This document shows positions 25,664 to 33,936 of a stretch of DNA of 64,000 bases, one piece after another. Location: assembly GCA_036678685.1 (NCBI GenBank), contig JAZIHH010000020.1, forward strand, positions 248,001 to 312,000, in the 5' to 3' direction. Under the pieces are notes generated by a model. It ran no database searches, was not told the DNA's origin, and was given only the letters and a program-made list of their open reading frames with translations. This DNA comes from JAZIHH01 sp036678685. Lineage in GTDB: Bacteria > Bacillota > UBA4882 > UBA10575. Positions within the stretch are counted from its first letter, which is position 1. Every line of letters begins with the position of its first letter. Position numbers and translations under genes: made by a program.

Positions 25664-27376
25664 ATGAAAGAGATTTCAGCCAAAGGCGGAAGCAATGATT
25701 TATCGATCCTGTTGAACGGAAGGGCCGGTTCGGGAATTGAGCGTGCCGCTGCGATCCTGGGAAAGCTTCTCAACCGGTTGGGCTACCGTATTTATATATA
25801 CAGGGATTATCCCTCCATAATCAGGGGCGGTCATACCTTCTCCATAATCAGGGCAGCCAAGGACCGGATTTCCGCCCACCGGGAACAGGTTGATCTCATT
25901 TTGGCCCTGGACCGGGAGACCCTGGCCCTCCATCAACACCGGCTGAAAAAAGACGGTATTTATCTTCATGAGGCCCGGGAAGGAACGGGACCCCCGGAAC
26001 TCCGGTCTTTTGGCCTCCCCCTGGGGCCAATCTTGAAAGAAGAAAACGCCCCTCTGATCATGGGCAACACCTGTATGCTTGGGGCTTTTGCCAAAATTGC
26101 CGGGATCGCGTTTCCCCTTTTGGAAACAGTCTTGCGGCAGGAACTTCGTAAAGAGACGGAGTTAAATGTCCGGGTGGCGAAGAGGGGTTATGAAGCGGCA
26201 GAAAGAGCAATAACGATTGCCCCTTTACCCCAGAAGAGCCTGCCGCTGCTCACCGGCAATCAGGCCATCGCCCTTGGGCTGGTCAAAGGCGGTCTTGACG
26301 CTTATCTCTCCTACCCGATGATCCCGACCACGTCCATCCTGCATTACCTTGCCGGTTTGAGCGGGGAGTTCGGCCTGGATCTATTGCAACTGGAGAATGA
26401 GATCAGTGTGATCATGACCGCCTTGGGCTATGCGTACGCCGGGAAAAAGGCGGCCGTCGGCACTTCCGGCGGCGGCTTTTGCCTGATGACCGAAGGGCTG
26501 AGCCTGGCCGGGATGGCCGAATTGCCTATCCTCATCGTTCTGGGGCAACGTTCCGGCCCTTCCACCGGCCTTCCCACTTATTCGGCGCAAACCGATCTCC
26601 ATTTTGCCTTGCATGCCGGTCACGGCGAGTTTCCCCGCTTTCTGGCGGCGCCGGGGGATGCGGAAGAAGCCTATTACTGGTCGGCGTTGGGCCTCATGAT
26701 CAGCTGGGAGTTCCAAATCCCCGCCCTCATCCTTTCCGACAAGGAACTGGGGGAGAGTTTTTACAATTTTGACCCGGAGGTAAGCGGGGATCCGGAGGTT
26801 GCGGGCCGGTCCTTAAGTCCGGAAACCCGTATCAATGCGGCGGGTATCTCCGGTTACCGGCGGTACTTGGTGACCGAAACCGGTCTTTCACCCCTGGCCT
26901 TTCCTCCCTTTGCCGCCGGGCCAATCAAGGTCAACAGTTATGAACATGATGAAACAGGGTTCACGACGGAAGACCCGCGTCAGACAAGGATCATGCAAGA
27001 AAAACGCCTGCGTAAAGCGGACTATTTAGCCCGGGTCCTGGAGACGGTAAAGACGGTGAATACCTATGAAGGCGGGAACCGGGAGACCGCCCTCCTTTGT
27101 TGGGGCTCCAATAAAGGTTTATGTTTTGAAGTGGGACAACGGCTGGGACTTAAAGTAATTCAACCGGTTGTGCTCAACCCCTTCCCCGTCCGCCAGTTAC
27201 GACAGGCGCTTGCCGGGGTGAAGAAATTGATTACCGTAGAGAACAACGCCACGGCCCAACTGGGCAGGTTAATCCAAAATTACGGTTTCCGGATTGACGA
27301 TAAAATCTTGAAAACAGACGGACGGCCGTTCAGTCTTGAAGAACTGGAGAAAAAGGTAAGGGAGGCGGTGACATGA
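25664..27376 (+). CDS. 2-oxoacid:ferredoxin oxidoreductase, fused gamma-alpha subunit
   Basis: A 570-residue subunit of a CoA-dependent 2-oxoacid oxidoreductase (KorA type). The N-terminal 190 residues are the gamma domain (GRAGSGIERAAAILG; RDYPSIIRGGHTF), followed by the alpha/pyrimidine-binding domain (GNQAIALGLVKGGLDAYLSYPMIP; GTSGGGFCLMTEG) and a transketolase C-terminal part ending with VENNATAQLGRLI. It lacks Cys-rich ferredoxin motifs, so electrons leave through the beta subunit cluster. ATG 25664 follows GGGAGG by eight bases. It overlaps the beta gene by four bases. Confidence 0.9.
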   Translation: MKEISAKGGSNDLSILLNGRAGSGIERAAAILGKLLNRLGYRIYIYRDYPSIIRGGHTFSIIRAAKDRISAHREQVDLILALDRETLALHQHRLKKDGIYLHEAREGTGPPELRSFGLPLGPILKEENAPLIMGNTCMLGAFAKIAGIAFPLLETVLRQELRKETELNVRVAKRGYEAAERAITIAPLPQKSLPLLTGNQAIALGLVKGGLDAYLSYPMIPTTSILHYLAGLSGEFGLDLLQLENEISVIMTALGYAYAGKKAAVGTSGGGFCLMTEGLSLAGMAELPILIVLGQRSGPSTGLPTYSAQTDLHFALHAGHGEFPRFLAAPGDAEEAYYWSALGLMISWEFQIPALILSDKELGESFYNFDPEVSGDPEVAGRSLSPETRINAAGISGYRRYLVTETGLSPLAFPPFAAGPIKVNSYEHDETGFTTEDPRQTRIMQEKRLRKADYLARVLETVKTVNTYEGGNRETALLCWGSNKGLCFEVGQRLGLKVIQPVVLNPFPVRQLRQALAGVKKLITVENNATAQLGRLIQNYGFRIDDKILKTDGRPFSLEELEKKVREAVT

Positions 27377-28278
27377 CCACCTACCGCTTGGAAACCTCCG
27401 TCCCGAACACCTGGTGTCCGGGGTGCGGCAACTTCCCTCTCCTGAACGCCGTAAAAACGGTCCTGCAGGAGTTCGGCAACGGAGACCCGCCCATTCCTCA
27501 GGAGAAGCTGGTCTTGGTGGCCGGCATCGGTTGCCACGGCAAGATCGTTGATTACCTTAATATCAACAGTTTCTATAGTATCCACGGGCGGGTGCTCCCG
27601 GTGGCGACCGGCATCAAACTGGCCAACCCGGACCTGAAAGTTATCGGTTTTGCCGGCGACGGCGACGCCTACGGCGAAGGGCTGGAACACTTGATCTATG
27701 CGGCAAAGAGAAATATTGACCTTACGGTCATCATTCATAACAACCGGGTGTACAGCCTTACTACCGGCCAGTTTTCCCCCACCTCGCCGCTAGGTTTTCC
27801 GGGGCGTTCCACGCCGGCGGGAAGCCCGGAACCGCCCTTAAACCCCCTGGAACTTTTGCTGGCCGCCGGCGCCACTTTTTTGGCCCGGGGGTTTTCGTCC
27901 CGGCCGGAACAGATGCGGCAGCTCTTCAGGGAAGCCATAAACCATCGCGGTTTCGCTTTGGTCGATATTCTCCAGGTCTGCGTTACTTTTTTCAATCTTC
28001 ACCGCTACTATGAGGAGCGGGTCTATACGGCGGAAGATTTCGACCCCACCGATTATTTTCAGGCTCTTGGCAAGATCAGGGAGTGGGACTACGGTGCGCG
28101 TGCGCACCGGGAGGCAAAAGAGGAGAAAATCCCCCTCGGGATTCTCTACAAAAGAGAAGCTCCCACCTTTGACCAGGGTTTTTTAACGGAAGGGCGGGAA
28201 GGGGGCAAGAAAAATCCGTCGGACGCCGCCCCAAGCCGGGCGGCCATGATAGGAAAAATCCTGGCGGACAGTGAATAA
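27373..28278 (+). CDS. 2-oxoacid:ferredoxin oxidoreductase, beta subunit
   Basis: A 301-residue thiamine-diphosphate-binding subunit. The N-terminal TWCPGCGN supplies two cluster cysteines, with a further Cys in GIGCHGK and another in QVCVTFFN; the TPP/Mg motif is GDGDAYGEGLEHLIYA with NNRVYSLTTGQ. KorB-type partners oxidise 2-oxoglutarate, pyruvate or branched 2-oxoacids with ferredoxin; sequence alone does not fix the substrate. Joined to the alpha gene by an ATGA overlap. Confidence 0.9.
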   Translation: MTTYRLETSVPNTWCPGCGNFPLLNAVKTVLQEFGNGDPPIPQEKLVLVAGIGCHGKIVDYLNINSFYSIHGRVLPVATGIKLANPDLKVIGFAGDGDAYGEGLEHLIYAAKRNIDLTVIIHNNRVYSLTTGQFSPTSPLGFPGRSTPAGSPEPPLNPLELLLAAGATFLARGFSSRPEQMRQLFREAINHRGFALVDILQVCVTFFNLHRYYEERVYTAEDFDPTDYFQALGKIREWDYGARAHREAKEEKIPLGILYKREAPTFDQGFLTEGREGGKKNPSDAAPSRAAMIGKILADSE

Positions 28279-28341
28279 ACGGGCCGTCCAGAGAGGCGGC
28301 GGAAATGCCAAGAACAGCTTTGACGAAAGGAGGTTACAAGA

Positions 28342-28458
28342 ATGAAAGTCGGCGACCGTTATTACTGCACCATCTGCGGGAATGAAGTCACCGTCACCAA
28401 AGTGGGCGGCGGGGAACTGGTCTGTTGTGGCCAGCCGATGGAACCGGTTGAGGAATGA
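28342..28458 (+). CDS. Desulforedoxin (38 residues)
   Basis: A very short gene: KVGDRYYCTICGNEV, then LVCCGQPMEPVEE. The CxxC and adjacent CC are exactly the four iron ligands of desulforedoxin, which binds one FeS4 centre per subunit of a dimer. AGGAGG precedes ATG 28342 by nine bases. It may donate electrons to the superoxide reductase encoded 2.8 kb upstream, which lacks this domain. Confidence 0.9.
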   Translation: MKVGDRYYCTICGNEVTVTKVGGGELVCCGQPMEPVEE

Positions 28459-28531
28459 GGAAGAAGGAGATGAGGAAGAATAGAGTAACCAAGTAAATCC
28501 TCATCAGAATCGGACAAAGGAGGGAGCCGGG

Positions 28532-28771
28532 ATGGCTGAAATAAAACTTTATTCTCTCCCCACCTGCATTTATTGCCATAAGGCCAAAGAATATCTTGAC
28601 GCCAACAATATCGAATACGAAGAGATCAACGTGGCGACGGACCATGAAGGCTTGGAGGAGTTGGTGAGAAAAACCGGTCAAATGTCGGTTCCGGTGTTGA
28701 CCGTGGACGACGAGATTATTGTCGGGTTTGACAAGGAAAAAATCAGTGCCCTGCTGGGTTTGGCCGAATGA
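28532..28771 (+). CDS. Glutaredoxin-like thiol oxidoreductase
   Basis: A 79-residue thioredoxin-fold protein of the NrdH/glutaredoxin-like group. The redox motif is CIYC (PTCIYCHKAKEYL), the cis-proline region is SVPVLTVDDEIIVGF. Overlap with the thioredoxin reductase gene by four bases suggests that TrxB reduces it directly. AAAGGAGGGAG precedes the ATG. Confidence 0.9.
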   Translation: MAEIKLYSLPTCIYCHKAKEYLDANNIEYEEINVATDHEGLEELVRKTGQMSVPVLTVDDEIIVGFDKEKISALLGLAE

Positions 28772-29703
28772 GGACAGGGAAAGATAGAGATTATGACCTG
28801 ATCATCGCCGGGGCCGGTCCGGCAGGGATTAGCGCCGCTATTTACGGGGCGCGTAAAGGGTTGAAACTGCTGGTGGTGACGGAAGATATTGGCGGCCAGA
28901 CCAACTGGTCCGGGAAAATTGAGAATTACACCGGTTTCCAGATGATTACCGGCGCTGAATTGGTGGAAAAATTTGCGGAACATACGGAAAAATACGGTAT
29001 AAAAATCAAAGAACAGGAACCCCTGCTCGAACTGGGGAGCGAAGGAGACCGGACGGTGGTGAAGACGCCCCAAGGCATCTATCAGGCCAAGACGGTGATT
29101 GTCGCCACCGGGAAAACCTTCAAGAAGCTTCAGGTCCCCGGGGAAGAAGAATTCCAGCGGAAAGGGGTGGCTTATTGTGCCACCTGTGACGCGCCGTTTT
29201 TTGCCGGGAAAACGGTGGCCATTGCCGGAGGTGGCAACTCCGCCTTTGAATATGCCCAGCAACTGCTGCCCATCGCCCGCCGGATCTTCATCATCAACCT
29301 GGACCGGAAGCCCACTGCCGATCAGGTGCTCCAGGAGAAAGTGTTGGGCGCGGACAAGGTAGAGCTCCTGAACTCCTCAGTGATCACGGAGATAACCGGG
29401 GAGCGTTTTGTTGAGGGTATTAAGATCCGCAGCCGGGACCGGGAGCGTACAAACGAGCGTTTTTTGGCCGTGGAGGGCGTCTTCGTCGCGATCGGTCTTA
29501 TTCCCAATTCCTCCTTCCGGAGCAGGCTGGCCAAGAACGAACAAGGCGAGATTCTTGTGGACAACTGTAATCAAACCAATCTACCGAGGGTTTTCGCCGC
29601 CGGTGACGTTACCGATGTTCCCCACAAACAGATCATTGTCGCCGCCGGTGAAGGCGCCAAAGCGGCCCTTTCGGCCTACTCCTACTTGGTCCGTCACTAT
29701 TAA
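28768..29703 (+). CDS. trxB: Thioredoxin-disulfide reductase
   Basis: A 311-residue FAD flavoprotein. GAGPAGISAAIYGARKGL binds FAD, the redox-active CATC motif is in YCATCDAPFF, GGGNSAFEYA is the NAD(P)H domain, and the C-terminal VFAAGDVTDVPHKQIIVAAG is the FAD-contact motif. The NAD(P)H site reads NLDRKP rather than the usual HRRxxxR pattern, so coenzyme preference may not be NADPH. It is coupled to the glutaredoxin-like gene. Confidence 0.92.
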   Translation: MRTGKDRDYDLIIAGAGPAGISAAIYGARKGLKLLVVTEDIGGQTNWSGKIENYTGFQMITGAELVEKFAEHTEKYGIKIKEQEPLLELGSEGDRTVVKTPQGIYQAKTVIVATGKTFKKLQVPGEEEFQRKGVAYCATCDAPFFAGKTVAIAGGGNSAFEYAQQLLPIARRIFIINLDRKPTADQVLQEKVLGADKVELLNSSVITEITGERFVEGIKIRSRDRERTNERFLAVEGVFVAIGLIPNSSFRSRLAKNEQGEILVDNCNQTNLPRVFAAGDVTDVPHKQIIVAAGEGAKAALSAYSYLVRHY

Positions 29704-29714
29704 AACCAAAGCTT

Positions 29715-29748
29715 AACCCCGGCCGGCTCAGGTAAGCCGGCCGGGGTT
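29715..29748 (+). terminator. GC-rich stem-loop after trxB
   Basis: AACCCCGGCCGGCT (29715-29728) and its complement (29735-29748) form a perfect 14-bp stem with loop CAGGTA. No U-tract follows, so it is more likely a 3' end protecting hairpin that works with the terminator just after it. Confidence 0.7.
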
Positions 29749-29755
29749 CAGAAGG

Positions 29756-29808
29756 ACCGTACCGGGAAGGAACGGTGAACCCTTCCTCTCCCGGTGCGGT
29801 TTTTCTCT
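29756..29808 (+). terminator. Factor-independent terminator after trxB
   Basis: ACCGTACCGGGA (29756-29767) pairs with TCCCGGTGCGGT (29789-29800) through one G-U pair and is followed by TTTTCTCTTT. It ends the korAB-desulforedoxin-grx-trxB region. Between it and the secG promoter (29809-29987) I see nothing recognisable. Confidence 0.75.
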
Positions 29809-29987
29809 TTTCCAGGACGGACCATATGGAACATTATTAATTAAATAAGGACACAAGAACCAAGAGGTTTTTCACTGTACCGGGAGAACACAGCCGCCGG
29901 AAATCGGAAATTTGACCGGGAGCGATGAATATAGCCGGGGTTCAAAAGGCCGACAAGGGATGGAGAGGAACGGGGGGAAAATTAAAC

Positions 29988-30017
29988 TTGAGAAAACGGT
30001 GGTGAGTATGATAAAAT
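29988..30017 (+). promoter_or_regulatory. Candidate secG promoter
   Basis: TTGAGA (29988-29993), 18-base spacer, TGATAAAAT with an extended TG and -10 TAAAAT (30012-30017), 40 bases before the secG ATG. Confidence 0.55.
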
Positions 30018-30056
30018 AAATAGGTAAAATTGTCTGATCATAGCGGGAGGATAAAA

Positions 30057-30272
30057 ATGATTATTTTATCGGTTTTGCTTTTTATTGTTTCCCTCGTTTT
30101 AATCGTAGTAATTGCCATCCAACCCAGCAAAGGGGAGGGATTGGGTTCCATCGGCGGCGGCAGTCAAATGTTTTTTGGCAAGAATAAAGGGTTGGAAGCT
30201 TTTTTGGAGAAACTCACCACCGGTTTGGCGGTTGCTTTTTTTCTGCTCACCATAATAGCCGGGTTATTCTAA
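30057..30272 (+). CDS. secG: Protein translocase subunit SecG
   Basis: A 71-residue membrane protein with two transmembrane helices (ILSVLLFIVSLVLIVVIAI and LAVAFFLLTIIAGLF) around the conserved QPSKGEGLGSIGGGSQMFF loop of SecG. It assists SecYE in protein export. ATG 30057 after GGGAGG is chosen. In many Bacillota secG lies between eno and rnr; here the sensor/redox genes sit between eno and secG, and no rnr follows. Confidence 0.92.
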   Translation: MIILSVLLFIVSLVLIVVIAIQPSKGEGLGSIGGGSQMFFGKNKGLEAFLEKLTTGLAVAFFLLTIIAGLF

Positions 30273-30296
30273 CTCCCTTACGGGAGTAATTTTTTC
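30272..30296 (+). terminator. Terminator after secG
   Basis: ACTCCC (30272-30277), loop TTAC, GGGAGT (30282-30287) then AATTTTTTC. The stem overlaps the last base of the stop codon. Confidence 0.75.
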
Positions 30297-30399
30297 TGTA
30301 TGGGCTGGAATTGGATTATTTTCCTCCTAAGCAGGAATAACCAAACCGGGTGTAGAATTTAACTTCACACGGGACGGAGGAGTACAAGGAGGGATTAGG

Positions 30400-31884
30400 G
30401 TGAAATTTTTAGGCATAAAGCAACGGTTTTTACTGGTCACAGTAGTTTCTTTGCTCTTGTTCACTTTCATCAGCCGTTTCATATGGATAAGATTTACAGG
30501 GTTCACCCCCTATTTTTTTCAGTTGTTATTAATTGGCGGACTGCTCCTGTTGGTTAATCTTTTTTTTGAACGCTCTATTCTTGAGCCGATATACATAATC
30601 AATGAACTCGCCGAGCAAATAGCCGACAACAACCTTAGCGGGCGGGCAGATTTTACGACCCGGGACGAGTTCTTTATTCTCGGCAACACCATGAATCAAA
30701 TGGTGAAGAACATGCGTAAAATCCTGCAGGAAAACTTGGAAGCTGCGGAGAAAGTGGCGCAAGCCTCCCAGGATATGTCGGCGATGGTTGAGGAAGCAAA
30801 TCTCTCCACCCAGGAAATCACCAATACCATTGACACGATAGCAAAAGGAACGGAAGAACAATCCCACCACATTAAGCAAACGGCAATGGCGGCCCAGCAA
30901 ATGGCGGCCACCGCCCAGGAAGTGGCGGGAGAAGCACAAAAAGCCTCCTTATCCTCAACCCAGGCGGCCGAGCGGTCAAAAGCCGGCGGAGAAATTATCC
31001 AAAACGTGCGGTCAAAGATTATTCAAGTTAAAGAAACGGTGGACCAATCAGCGGCGGTCGTCAGGAAACTGGGAATGCGCTCGCAGGAAATCGGCAAGAT
31101 CGTCGATGTGATCCGCGGTATTTCCCGGCAGACCAACCTCCTGGCTCTCAACGCCGCCATCGAAGCGGCGAGAGCAGGCGAACACGGCCGCGGTTTTTCC
31201 GTCGTCGCCGATGAAGTGCGGGCTTTGGCGGAACAAACTACCCAGTCCACCATTCAGATTGCCCAGATGATCAGTGAAATTCAGGAAGAAACCAAATCCG
31301 CGGTAGAGGCCATGGAAAGCGGAACCAGGGCGGTGGAAGAAGGAGCTGCCTTGGCGATTCAGGCGAATGAGGCCTTCGCCGCGATTTTGACTTCGGTCAA
31401 CCAGACGGTGCAGACCATTCAAGAAATTGCTGCGGCTTCCGAAGAACAAGCGGCCAGCAGCCAGGAAATGAGCAGCACCATGGAGGGTGTGGAGAGCATC
31501 GCCAGCCGGAACGCCATTGGCGCCCAGCAGGTGGCTTCAGCGGCCGAACAACAACGGTCGACCATGGAAAATCTGGCCAAATCCGCTATGGAACTGGTGG
31601 AGATGGCCGATCACCTGACGGCGATGGTGGGCCGGTTTAAAGTTATTGCCGATTTCAAACGGTGCTGGCGGGTGAAGGATTGCAACCAGATTGAGTGCCC
31701 GGCTTACCAGGCCAAGGAAGAAAAATGCTGGTTGATTCCAAACACTCTCTGTGACGGAATTCCTTCCGGTTCGGTGATGGAGAAACGGGCAGTGTGTCAC
31801 CAATGTGAAGTTTTCCGGATCAATACCCTCATCGAAGACGAGGAAGAGGAGGAAGAAGCAGAGAGGGTGGAAACAGCTTCCTGA
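30400..31884 (+). CDS. Methyl-accepting chemotaxis protein with C-terminal two-CW domain
   Basis: A 494-residue chemoreceptor. Two adjacent membrane segments (about residues 8-27 and 36-56) are separated by only a few residues, so no extracellular sensor exists. A HAMP region (ERSILEPIYIINELAEQIA) leads to the long signalling coiled coil with the hairpin tip EIGKIVDVIRGISRQTNLLA and LNAAIEAARAGEHGRGFSVV. The last 70 residues carry a Cys-rich module starting CWRVKDC, then CPAY, CW, LC and CHQC, the two-CW pattern. Sensing is therefore probably cytoplasmic, perhaps via metal or redox. GTG start. No che genes are nearby. Confidence 0.9.
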   Translation: MKFLGIKQRFLLVTVVSLLLFTFISRFIWIRFTGFTPYFFQLLLIGGLLLLVNLFFERSILEPIYIINELAEQIADNNLSGRADFTTRDEFFILGNTMNQMVKNMRKILQENLEAAEKVAQASQDMSAMVEEANLSTQEITNTIDTIAKGTEEQSHHIKQTAMAAQQMAATAQEVAGEAQKASLSSTQAAERSKAGGEIIQNVRSKIIQVKETVDQSAAVVRKLGMRSQEIGKIVDVIRGISRQTNLLALNAAIEAARAGEHGRGFSVVADEVRALAEQTTQSTIQIAQMISEIQEETKSAVEAMESGTRAVEEGAALAIQANEAFAAILTSVNQTVQTIQEIAAASEEQAASSQEMSSTMEGVESIASRNAIGAQQVASAAEQQRSTMENLAKSAMELVEMADHLTAMVGRFKVIADFKRCWRVKDCNQIECPAYQAKEEKCWLIPNTLCDGIPSGSVMEKRAVCHQCEVFRINTLIEDEEEEEEAERVETAS

Positions 31885-31912
31885 TTCAATTATCTATTTT
31901 GCCAAGGAAAAT

Positions 31913-31940
31913 AAATGGCCGGAACGGCCATTTTGTTTTG
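31913..31940 (+). terminator. Terminator after the chemoreceptor
   Basis: AAATGGCCG, loop GAA, CGGCCATTT then TTGTTTTG: a nine-pair stem with U-rich tail. Confidence 0.8.
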
Positions 31941-31982
31941 CGCCGTAATATTTAAAAAAAAAGATAAAACTCCGGTCTTTAC

Positions 31983-32011
31983 TTGTTATTCAAACTGTTT
32001 AGGGTTATAAT
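31983..32011 (+). promoter_or_regulatory. Promoter of ackA
   Basis: TTGTTA (31983-31988), 17-base spacer, TATAAT (32006-32011). It would give an unusually long leader of about 155 bases before the ackA ATG. Confidence 0.65.
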
Positions 32012-32100
32012 TAAAATGGCAGCTTAACCCGGTTAATGCAGAAAACATAATAAACCTCCTGTCAAATGAAGGACAGAACCAGGCACCAATCTTTTTCCAT

Positions 32101-32144
32101 TTGTGAAAATGGACACAAACTATTTATTGTGAAACATTGCACAC
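32101..32144 (+). promoter_or_regulatory. Two tandem TTGTG-N8-CACA operators in the ackA leader
   Basis: TTGTGAAAATGGACACAA (32101-32118) and TTGTGAAACATTGCACAC (32127-32144) share an inverted-repeat form and are spaced 26 bases apart. The first is a perfect TTGTG-N8-CACAA. This resembles the redox repressor Rex (TTGTGAA...TTCACAA) and also Crp/Fnr half-sites (TGTGA). Both lie downstream of the promoter, as expected for repression. No rex gene is in the window. Confidence 0.5.
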
Positions 32145-32170
32145 ACATTATCTTAAGGGGGCGATTATCC

Positions 32171-33376
32171 ATGAATATACTGGTGTTGAACAGTGGTAGT
32201 TCTTCTTTGAAGTACAAGCTTTTTGACATGGAAAAAGAGGAAGTGCTGGCCGACGGAAAAGTGGAAAGAATCGGGGATACCATCGGGTTGGCCGTAGTCA
32301 CCCACCGGAGAAACGGCGGGGAGAAGTACTGTCAGGAAAAAGAGATTGCCAACCATCAGGCGGCTTTAAAGGTTGTTCTGGACCTTCTCACCGACCCCGA
32401 ACAGGGGGTGCTGGCCGATCTGTCGGAGATCAATGCCGTCGGCCACCGGGTGCTGCATGGAGCGGAATATTTCCGGGAATCAGTGGCGGTCGACGAAGAG
32501 GTCCTGGACCGCCTGGAAGAGTTAAAAGAGCTGGGACCTTTACACATGCCTGCCAATATTATGGGGATCAGGGCCTGTCGGGAAATCATGCACGGGGTAA
32601 AGCAGGTTGCCGTTTTTGATACCGCCTTTCACCAGACCATGCCGGAATGGGCCTACCTTTATGCTTTGCCTTTTGAGTTGTATAAAAAATACAAGATCCG
32701 GCGTTACGGTTTTCACGGTACCTCCCATCGCTATGTTTCCGAACGGGCAGCGGAACTCCTTAACCGCCCTCTGGCAGAATTGAAGATGATTACCTTGCAT
32801 TTGGGGAACGGGAGCAGTATGGCGGCGGTGGACGGCGGTAAAGTCATCGATACTTCCATGGGTTTTACTCCTTTGGCGGGATTGGTGATGGGGACCAGAA
32901 GCGGAGATATAGACCCGTCGGTTATGCCTCTGATTTGCCGGATCAAAAATCTTTCGGTGGATGAAGCAACAGACTTTTTGAATAAGAAGAGCGGTTTTTT
33001 GGGCATGTGCGGTTATTCCGATATGCGGGATGTGCAGAGGGCAAGGACTGAAGGAAATCCGGAAGCCTGTACCGCTTATCAAATGTTTCTTTACCGGATA
33101 ATAAAATATGTCGGCGCTTACTATGTGGCGTTAAAAGGACTTGACGCCTTGATATTCACCGCCGGTATCGGGGAAAATGATGATATAGTCCGGCGGGATA
33201 TTTGCCGGGAATTGGCTTTTATGGGCGTAAAGATTGACGAAGACCGCAACAAGGCCGTCCGTTCCCAAGAAGCGGATTTGAGCGCTCCCGATTCGCGGGT
33301 CAAAGTTCTGGTAATCCCCACCGACGAGGAACTGGTGATTGCCAGGGATACTTACCGGCTGAGCCGGTCGTCATAA
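32171..33376 (+). CDS. ackA: Acetate kinase
   Basis: A 401-residue enzyme making ATP from acetyl phosphate. LVLNSGSSSLKYKLF opens the protein; GHRVLHGAE, VFDTAFHQTMP, RRYGFHGTSHRYV, HLGNGSSMAAVDGGK and FTAGIGEND are the ASKHA motifs with the catalytic residues. ATG 32171 is used; the upstream extension crosses the operator-like repeats. pta is not adjacent, so acetyl phosphate supply is encoded elsewhere. Confidence 0.95.
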   Translation: MNILVLNSGSSSLKYKLFDMEKEEVLADGKVERIGDTIGLAVVTHRRNGGEKYCQEKEIANHQAALKVVLDLLTDPEQGVLADLSEINAVGHRVLHGAEYFRESVAVDEEVLDRLEELKELGPLHMPANIMGIRACREIMHGVKQVAVFDTAFHQTMPEWAYLYALPFELYKKYKIRRYGFHGTSHRYVSERAAELLNRPLAELKMITLHLGNGSSMAAVDGGKVIDTSMGFTPLAGLVMGTRSGDIDPSVMPLICRIKNLSVDEATDFLNKKSGFLGMCGYSDMRDVQRARTEGNPEACTAYQMFLYRIIKYVGAYYVALKGLDALIFTAGIGENDDIVRRDICRELAFMGVKIDEDRNKAVRSQEADLSAPDSRVKVLVIPTDEELVIARDTYRLSRSS

Positions 33377-33420
33377 CCGGCGGAAGCAGGGGGGGAGCCG
33401 GGGAGGGGGAAAATTAGCCG

Positions 33421-33879
33421 ATGGAACCACGAAAAATTACGGTGAACCGGCGAGCCCGGCATGAATATTTCATTGAAGAAACCTTCGAGGCCGGCGTGGT
33501 TCTAACCGGGACGGAAGTGAAATCTTTACGCCAAGGCAAAGGCAGTTTAAATGAGAGCTACGCCGGGATCGAGAACGGGGAGGTCTTTCTCTATAATTGT
33601 CATATCAGCCCGTATGAGGCGGGGAACAGATTTAACCACGAGCCTTTGCGCCCCCGCAAGCTTCTATTGCACAAGGAAGAAATCAGAAGGTTGATCGGTA
33701 AAACCAGGGAGAAAGGGATGACGCTGGTTCCGCTTTCGCTGTATTTTGATAAAAACAACCGGGTTAAGGTGGAATTGGCGCTGGCGCGGGGGAAAAAACT
33801 TTACGATAAACGCCATGAACTGGCCCGCCGGGATGCAGAACGGGAAATGGAAAGGGCAATGCGGGATAAACACCGCTAA
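33421..33879 (+). CDS. smpB: SsrA-binding protein SmpB
   Basis: A 152-residue protein that carries tmRNA to stalled ribosomes. NRRARHEYFIEETFEAGVVL, TGTEVKSLRQGKGSLNESY and the basic tail RGKKLYDKRHELARRDAERE are diagnostic. GGGGAGGGGG precedes the ATG. It sits just before the ssrA gene, so both trans-translation components are linked. Confidence 0.96.
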   Translation: MEPRKITVNRRARHEYFIEETFEAGVVLTGTEVKSLRQGKGSLNESYAGIENGEVFLYNCHISPYEAGNRFNHEPLRPRKLLLHKEEIRRLIGKTREKGMTLVPLSLYFDKNNRVKVELALARGKKLYDKRHELARRDAEREMERAMRDKHR

Positions 33880-33896
33880 AACTTGCTTAATTCCTA

Positions 33897-33925
33897 TTGA
33901 TGGGCTATACTAAATATAGTATTAT
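33897..33925 (+). promoter_or_regulatory. Promoter of tmRNA
   Basis: TTGATG (33897-33902), 17-base spacer, TATTAT (33920-33925), placing the start point near 33932-33937, which agrees with the tmRNA 5' end. Within the spacer ATACTA-AATA-TAGTAT forms an inverted repeat. Confidence 0.6.
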
Positions 33926-33936
33926 AATTATGTAAA

